NCBI GenBank assembly: GCA_944472155.2
Contig: OX235271.1
Coordinates: 64,338,416-64,402,415, forward strand
Direction of reading: 5' to 3'
DNA from: Trichobilharzia szidati
Lineage: Eukaryota; Platyhelminthes; Trematoda; Strigeidida; Schistosomatidae
Length of the DNA: 64,000 nt
In this document: piece by piece, positions 53,901 through 63,551 of the stretch
Layout: every line of letters begins with the position of its first letter
Position numbering within the stretch: the first letter of the stretch is position 1
Program-made: the position numbers and the translations under genes
The notes under the pieces: model-generated
What the model was told of the DNA's origin: nothing
Databases searched by the model: none
What the model saw: the letters and a program-made list of their open reading frames with translations, nothing else

Positions 53901-56900
53901 ATCAGCACTTGACTTAGCTGAACAATTTGTCGATTTAGATCAGATAATGCGTTGGTGTTACCTTTTAGAAGTACAAGATGAACAATACAGTTTAGGAGCT
54001 GGTGCTGCCGGTGATGAATTGACTACTATAGCTTTAGGAAATGAAATTGATCAACGTAATCGTTATCATCATCATCGTTTAGCGGCTGTCTTAAAACGTG
54101 TCCCTCCTGAATGGAAACTTCCAGATTATGCTCTTCAGGTAAGCAGCTGTTTTCATTAAATTCATCTGTTTAAATCATTTTCCCTATCCTTTCTTGTTTT
54201 TACACGTTTTTTTGAGAATAAAACTAGTGTTGGTTTTGTAGGGATTTCGTTAGATTGATTGAAAGATTTCACCACCAGCTGATATCAGTTAGAGAATCAT
54301 TCGAAAACCAGCTGGGAGTACTGGGCAACTGCTTTGTCAGCCTATGAATTCTCACTCCTGCCAATTCGTGACATAGTGCGACCACTTCGAAATGTCTTCT
54401 TCGATGAGTTACTGCCTCACCTTGAACCTACTTTACCCTACTGGTCACAGCCTCCCACTATAACCCCAGGTCACTGCCTGAAAAGGGCCAGTTGCTAGTA
54501 AGCATCAGATCAGTTTTTCAAGTATCCGTTTTGTAGGGTCGCGCTATTTCATGAATTGGCAGAAGTTAGAATTCGTGGACTGGCCATTGGATTGGGTCCC
54601 AGTGACGTAATGGTCTACGAGCTCGCCTTGTAATTCAGAAGGTCCTGGGCTCGAACCCTGGCGGCGGGTGCATACTGTTAAGATTTGTGAGTAGTATATG
54701 AAGTGATGTCCGTCGGCATAAAAGCATTAGATGTCAGAGAGATAGATTTGATGTTAGAGAAAGCAAATGATATAGCGTTGTGGAGATACATAGGAGATGT
54801 GAAAGAACCACAATATGAAGGCCAGGCGTAGCACAACACAACACGCAAGATCTGTACAAATAGTGCTAACGTATAACGCACACATAATTTCGCTAACAAA
54901 TTTTAAATAAACATTCCCCGACCAAGTCTTTCGTCTTCCACTGTTACACGTATCCTTTTTTGTCAGTTAGTTAACTACTGACACTATATTTTGGAGTATT
55001 TTCTAGCAATTTTAGTAAAATTTGAATTTTTCCCTCTATATATTTGTTGCACCTAACTAATTCACGATGGTTTTATTCACTTATAGCATACTATTTTCAC
55101 CTATTCTGGTAAACTTTAGTAGTAGTAGTAATAACTGCTCCGAAGCACACTAAAGATGTTTACTTGTACAAAAAATTAATGTATTTTTGTTATATGATCA
55201 CATTATTTTTTGTTGATTGTATTAAACTGAAGTTGTGTTGGTTTATTATTCCCTTGCGTTCCGAGTAGAACATAGGGCTTCAACAACACATCTCCACTTT
55301 CTTCTGTTTCCTGCCGTCCTCTTCAGCTAGGTCCACGATTGACCAAACTCTCTCATCTATTCTTCACACAATCTCCTCCGTGTCACCCTAGGACGACCCA
55401 CTTGTCGTTTCCCATTCAGGTTCCACTCGAGCTATGAGCTATGGCCTGGTGTGTGATATCATTCGGTGGCCTCCTCAATGTATGCCCGATCCATCTCCAC
55501 TTTCTCCTACATATTTGTTGAGCAATTGGCTCTTGGTTCGTTTGTTCTCAGCCAGAGTTTCTTGTTGCTTATTCTTTCTCGCCAGCTGGCCATTTGGTCT
55601 TCAGTATGGAGCCACGAAGGCAGCTGTTGATGAAAGTCTGCAACAGTCTGTTGGAAATCCTTTTCGTGACACACCAAGTTTTTCTGACCCGTATATGTGT
55701 TCGTTAGTGCTTAGTAATAGGATCCAGAATGCACATCTCGTCCTGTTTTGGACTCGTCATCTGGATCTAAGTGATAAAATTCTTATGTTGACTTGAAGCC
55801 TGTATCCATCGCTTTCAACACCAAACTGTTAACCACTGGCCTACGACAGCTACCTATTGGTTAATGGGTATGATTAAAATTGACCGTGATTTCTCACTTA
55901 TATATATCTCATCGGGATTGATCAGCCTTATTCGGTATATACAGGGCATCCTTGATTCTATCCGACACCAAACAAGTGGCTTTAATTCCTGACAATATAT
56001 CAGCATCCGTAAAATTGTTTAACTATTGTTCATTTGTTGTTCTGTTGAAATTAGTGAATTTCTCTTTGTCAGCTTTACTGGACTGAAATTATTGGCCAAC
56101 TGTGTAACGGGGATACCTTGTTGACGTCTTTGATTATTATGTGACATGTAGATGTTGGTTAGCAATGAAATGGAATGAATATCTAACTGCAATTATTTTT
56201 AATGCATATCTGTTCAACAATGTAACTGATTACACTCGGACAATGATTGTAACTAAACTCCAGGTTACATAATATTTGAACTCATGATAAATTGAGCTGT
56301 GTATGTAGGTGAATCCCGTATTGAAATGTACTTTCCATTTAGACATGAGGCAGTTAAAGAACACTAGGCTTTATCTACTATTTTTGCATCCATCCCAGAG
56401 ATCTCCGGGAGCGAACCAACCAGGAACCAATTGTGAAACAAATAGGCAGGAAGAAATAGAGATGGATTGGCCATAATTTGAGAAAACACACCATCAAGTG
56501 ACATCACTAGACAAGCCCTTGAGTGGAACCCGAAAGGGAAGCGGCGAGTGGGACGTCCAAGGGTAACATCGGGGAGATCGTGTAAAGAGGAGTTGAAAGA
56601 GTATGGACTAACATGGATGCAGGTGAAAAGTACAGCAGAAGACAGAAGCAAGTGGAGGCGTGCAGTTGAAGCCCTATGTTCCACTAGGAACCCAAGGGAA
56701 CAATAATAGCAATAATCTTTTTGATTTAGTTGTATTCTTTGGGCTAGTTGATTTAACTGAGAAGCTTTTATTGTGCTTCTTCAGCACAAGCTTTAATAGC
56801 GGACGGAAAGCTCACTTCAATGAAAGACATCTACATATCCACTAACTAACTATACAGTTAAATTATCTTTATGTGTGAGAAATCTTTTTTTTCTCTAGTT

Positions 56901-59900
56901 CTCATAACTTTTATTGTGCTAATAACAGTTGTTTTTTTGTTTTTTTAATAAAAATTGTTCTCATTTCAGTGGTTCCTGTCAAATGGTGAACGTTCACGAG
57001 TTCAATCGCTTCTTGCTCTACTACATCATTCCAACGCTGTATTAAATCAAACAGTGAATGCCACACAAGTACATGATACTACTAATCTTAATCATAGTAA
57101 TATTAGTAGTACCAATAATAGTCACATGATGATTCCACATCAAGTAATCAATAATACATCAATTATCAGCGATAAGAAACCATTAAATATTTCAGTGATG
57201 AAAAATACACCCCGTGATTTGATGAATAAATCTCATTCAATTGTAGACACAAGTATAAATAATTCCATGCTAGGAGTAACTAGTAAAATGAACCAGTCTA
57301 TACAACAGAAAGTTGATCATGTCAGTTATCAGCGTATGGAATGCGATGATCCAGTTGAAAAATTTCTACATCGTAAAGATGTACAAAATCATGCCTGGCC
57401 TCATTTATTGGCAACTGGACAATTCACAAAGGTATGTGGCCATGTTTTAACATTTCTGTTTGTTTATTTTTCGCTTATTTTTCTTTCTCATTTGCCATTG
57501 TGAAGAGCCTTCATTTCTCAAACAGATGTTTACAAGTAATCAGAAGGAATCGCTGGACCTTGATTTCGTACCTGTTGTCACTCGTCATCAAGGCTTAACT
57601 GCAACTTTGAAGGAACTGATATCCCCTCGGGGATTCAACCGATGCTGCACGCAGAGATGTTAATACTAAGCCACTTGGGTTTACGACGCTAATATCTTCA
57701 ACTGTACCATTGGGTGACGCGGGTTCAAATCTTCTAGGGGACATCAGGTCTTTTCAGTTTGCAGTTACGTCTTACTCATGAGTGACAAAAGGTACGAAAT
57801 CTAGATCCAAAGTTTCCTACTGACTGCTTCCATCAATCTAACGTGAATTCGAGGTGTATTGCGATTGCGAGGCATCTAACTTGGTGAATACATTTTAAAC
57901 TTAATTGGTGGAATTTAGTGAGCGTCGATGGTTCAGTGGTGAAACACCGGCCAACCACTCAAGTGCTCCAGGATTCGATTATTGGCCGACACACCTTTAC
58001 GGCTGGTAGTAAGCTCGGTAAATAGGGAGGGCTGAGCGTGAGGCTAGCAACCCCATCCTGCAAAAAAATCAACACTGCTACTGAAACTTAAAAGCTCTAG
58101 CTTGAAGCTCTATGTTTCACTGAGAAAACAAAGGAATAAAATAAAAAATAAGTTAGCGCCAACACCGAGGACTAGATACATGACATTGGTCACTCCCGAG
58201 TGACCAATCAATGTAGACCAGAATTATTTCAATGAAATACTCCTTATAAGTGTAATCCTCAATTTGTATTAAATCTCTTCATTAATAGGTAGGAAACGCT
58301 GTAAATTCTCGGTGGTTGAAATTTCATTTGTGGTCCATCAGTTGCAACTGTTATTATTATTATTCATCCTTTGGATTCCTAGTGGGACATAGGATTGAGG
58401 AGCGTATCTCCATTTCACTGTGTTCTCTGCTGTCTTTTCAAGTTGACTCCGTAATTCCCCACGTGCTCTCATTTCCTCTTCACATGATCTCCTCCATGTC
58501 ACTTCCTAGTTTTCCAATTATTGGTTTGTAGGGATTTGATTGATTGATTGATTGATTGCTCACAGGATTTCATCATGAGATGACATCAGTTAGAGAAAAC
58601 CAGCTGGGAGTACCGGACAGCTGTTTACTCCGTCCTACTTTGGGACTATTCAGCAGTACGTACCCACCACAGGGGTTGGAACCCAGGATCTTCTGGTCAC
58701 AAGGCGAGCCAGCTCGTAGACCATTTTAAGCCACTGGGACCCGTTCCGGTGGCCAGTGCATGATTCCCAACTTCTGGCAGTTCATGACATAGCGCGACCA
58801 CTAGCCAATGTCATCGACGAGTATTTGTCCTCACCCCTGACCTTCTGCACCCTACTGGTCACGACGTCCCACTAGAACCCCAGGTAACTACCTACCTGAA
58901 TGGTTTACTAACCGGTTCTAAGTTTGGGTAAAAAGGGAAATTCGGGCGTAGGACTAGCCAGCTATACATCTCCAGAAAATGTTAAAGCCATGACTACAGA
59001 AACGTGACAGCTGTAACTACTTGAGAAAGACTAAGGCAAGACGGAAAAGCAGTTAATCATATTTCTTCAATCATTTTAGGGTATAATTTTTACCGGTGTT
59101 TGTTTGCACCTTAAAGGAATGATCCATTGTGTTTTATGCCTTATCATTGGAAAGATTGGTAGTTGACTAATGCCTCTGGAAGATAAGTTCAGTAGAAATC
59201 AGTGCTCAATACATACTTCGGACAGATTGCACTACTTATCAATAAAGGGTATCGGTAAAATTGATAACTTGTATAGTTACCCGGTTATTTGAAATAGCAG
59301 TATTCAATTCTGAAACTCAAGAATTTATTACGAGGCTAGTAAATTCTTTGATTTCACCACTAAAGGGTGCATCATATTGAAATGTCAAACTAGAAATAGA
59401 TTTTCTCGGAATTGCAGATGCGCTATCATCGAAATTTACTGAGATCAAATTTATTATGTATTTAGTCAAACATCACATTTCTTATGATCGGTACTAAGTC
59501 TTATCTGATAACGTCTAAGGTCAACAAGTCGGTTAACCTCTTACACTTCACTCCACACAATAACAGATTCTAACACGACACAATTATTCCTTCATCCTAC
59601 ATATCTACGTCACGGGTGGTGGTCGCTATTTCCCAATAGGTCTAATGGTAGAAAGTGGTAAACAGTGTAGAAGCCGCTGGAACGACATACCTGATATATA
59701 TTGAAGCTGCCGAAGACGATGTCTTAAGAGGACGTCACTTATTGAAAGTCACTCTTCACTCTGTCCAAATAAAAAACAAAAGTACCAAAGATGCTGGTAA
59801 AATAATTAGCAGGCAACTAAGGAAAATTGCTCCACATCCTTGTATATCTGTAGGAATACTCCATCAAGCCCTACTGTCTCCCCGCCCCGCCGTTTACAGC

Positions 59901-62900
59901 TATTTGCAGTTGTCTCACCCTCTGTAAGTGCTGGGTTTTATGTGTTACTATCACTGTACCATTCACGACTGTGATTGATTAATGTGTGGAACTCACTACT
60001 ATCTTAGTGAACCGCCTATCTGTTGATGAATCCTTCTCATTAGCCGTACAATTCTACTCACAAGCCGTTACCATAGTGTTAGCTGTGCACAATATCACCT
60101 TAGCTACACTTTTAACCTTTCCACCATGATTAAATCTTGACAAACAATATTTGTGTCTACCTATTGCATTTCGTTTGATTATCGTGATATGTGAGCCCGA
60201 TCAGTTTTTTTATATGTTTTCACGTTCCCCAGTGGAACATAGGGCTTCAAGCTAGTCTTGAAGTTTCTGTAGCAGTGTTTATTTTTACAGGATGGGGTTG
60301 CTAGCCTCATGCCCAGCCTTTCCTTTTCACCAGCATTATTTCTGGCTTAGCCAGGTAAAGGATTGCGCCGGCCGGCGATCGAACCCCGGACCATGTGCAT
60401 GATCGGCGAGCGTCCTAACCACTATGCCACCGATCAGTAGTGTATGAAGATTACTCCAACATCTGTGTACAGTACTTGTCAAATTTAACTCGAATAATAA
60501 CATACTAAATCAAGCAGTTGCCAATAGTATTTACTTTCGAATTTCACGTATGTTATACTTATTGACACTTAAAATCTTTTACTTTGTTGTTTTTGTCTTC
60601 TTATAGGCTGCAAATATTTTATATGAAGAAGCGTGTAAAGAATTTCAATTTTTAGGACGTCGTAAAGATTTATTCAGTCTAGCTAAACTTACATATTTAA
60701 CATCAGATAAATCAGATTCAGTGACAAATGAATCAAGATCAACGTTCAATAAGAATCAATATATTGATTATTCTTACGACAGAATTAAACCACACATGGA
60801 TTATGAGCAAGACAATCAAAAATGTCCATTGATTTCAAAAATTGATGGTTATCTCAACTGGATATCACTTCAAGTAGGTGAAATGTTTTCTTTTAAAGTA
60901 TATTATTTGTTAACTGTGTGTATACGATTGGAGACAAAAAGAAAGACATTGAGAACTATAAAACTGTTTCGTCCTGGTTTTGGGCTCTTCAATACTAAGT
61001 GACCACTGAGGTTTGAACTCAGGATCTTCCGGCTACAAGGAGAGTTCACAAACCATTCAGCCATTGAGATCAGATCCATTAATCATCCTGTGAATTCCAA
61101 CCTCCTTCAATTCGCGATATGTATTGCGCAAACGTCAGCCAACGTCACAGACGAGTAAGTGCTTTCTTACCTGACCTGGTGGAATGGGCACAAGTTGGAA
61201 TTCGTGGGTGATTTGGTCGGTTCTCAGTGATTGGAATGGTCTATGAGCTCGCCTTCTAGCCAGGACGTCCTGGTTTTGAATCCCAATGAGTGTGTACTAC
61301 TGAGGAGCCCCAGTCCAGGACGAAACGGTCGTCTAGTTTTCCCGAATTTTTCAATGCTTCTCTAATCATCAAGTCACCGAGTATTAGCCTACATGTGATT
61401 GACTAATATTTCACGTAAAACTTTGCACACAAGTGCAGTCATTCACATCGCGCTCACTACATCTGAAGCACACAAAAGTAGAGAAAACATGTGGAGTCAA
61501 AAGAGCTATAATGTACGGATGGATATTGGTGATCACAAAGAGTGAATGTTTGAGAGATATTGTGAATGATTTTGAGTCATATATCACCAACACAGGCACC
61601 AACCATTGATTCTTAGCATTTGGAAGTCTACACCTCTGTACCTGGCGCTGGCCTAAACTAACTGTCAAATATTTTATGAACTGATTTCAAATTTTGACTT
61701 GATGACCACTGACACTTTTCCAACCTAATCCTACGTCAGCTAACATTGTCCATGGAGGATGGCGTGGACGTGACACATGCGAAACACGTTTCTCAGTCGA
61801 CGTATAGCTTGACAACGTCATCGACTGACATACCCTCTCCTTACCCTAACACTTTATGCCTATCGGTCAATATAACTCATCATATATAATACCACTGTTA
61901 ACACGGAAGGACAGCGACATTTGTGCTCACATACAACTAACCTTTTTCATATCTTCCACTTGTAATGGTCACTTCTCACAGCAGAAGAGAAGGATAGAGA
62001 GAACTGCCTTGCAGTTTGGTAGATAGTCAGATATCCCGTCTACGCTAGAGATGATGTAAGTTGGCCTACATTTCGTTTAAGGTGTCTTGGTTGAAACCTT
62101 CATGTCGCAAAATAGTTCAAAAGAAAAGTGCAACTCAAAGGTGAATAGTTAAATTTCCTAATAAGCAAGGCAACACCAACAATAAGGAATCTAAACCATC
62201 AGTAGTGATTCCATACAAGGAAGAAACCTCGGAAACCTTACGCAGAATTCTTAACAAGGCAGGAATAAAAGTGACTGGCATTCAAACCAACCACAAACTC
62301 AATTAGAAACAAGCTTTTTTCGGTTAAAGGATCCTGTGGAGACTTTAAGACAAAACAATTTAGCTTATCTAATACCATGCTGGAATGATTGTCAGGTCAA
62401 ATATATAGATCAAACTAGTAGAACAGGGACAGTCAGACTAGCCGAGCATAAAACCTAGCAAGATCTAGATTGGTTGACCCGAATAAGATAAGAAATCTAG
62501 AGAATACTTCAGCTATAGCACTAGATGCAGTTACGTACAACCATACAATAGGATGACAGTTTTAAAATCTAATGTCACAGGGTGGAAGATGAGATTGATA
62601 ACAAAAGCCTTGTTTATCGAATCAACTGCAAATACATGTAATAGGAATGATTCAACACCTGTCCAGCCAGATATCTGGAAAATTCTACTACCCCTACGAC
62701 GACAAATAGGAGAGGACAAAGAAAACTATAAAACTCAAGTTTCAAAGTCGTGTGATTATAACTGACATGATTATGAACAATATTTATTTATTTATTTAAA
62801 CGCAGGAAAACTTGGTACAGTATGGCACCAAGAAAGATGCGCCACACAATAATAATAAAACAACATAGATTAAAAGTAAAAATATAAGTAGAAAACGGAT

Positions 62901-63496
62901 AAAGAACTTCATCAGGAAGGAAAACAGTCATGTTTAACAAGTTCAAACAGTGTTCGTTAACTATCATCAGGAAGGGAAGAAAGAAGGAAATTGCAACACG
63001 TTCGCCATTGATTACGATTCTTGGCCATATCCGATAACGTTTCAAGCCATCGATTCGAGCTATGTCTCGGACCCCAACCAGGGAGTCGTGACACACCAAC
63101 CGATGCTAATCTAGCACAAATATCCGTCATCCCACGACGCCACGTCATGGGCTGACCACCCCTCCGCCTTTTCCATCCCGTCCCAGGGCTAGCGAACAGA
63201 GACCTGTACGGAAGCCTCTGGGATGACATTCGCAGCACATGTCCAAGCCACCGGAGTTGGCGTTTCCAGATGACGACACTCAATGAATGTTGATCTCCAC
63301 TGTGTTCAAACACACGCCACCGAACCTCAGAATTACTCACGCGATACAATACAATAAATTTTGTTCGAAACGTCATCCAGTAAATAATACTGTTTCACTG
63401 TGTCATATATATCTAATAAACAAACTAATATGGAATTACTTACTACCACAGTGCCTAAGTTTTACGCGTATACTAATACGTTATCTATTAATCTAC

Positions 63497-63551
<55 letters not shown>

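Noticed and set aside
55434..55796. 120-codon open frame as a gene
   Set aside because: It starts within antisense RTE tail sequence and shows no conserved motif or splice context.
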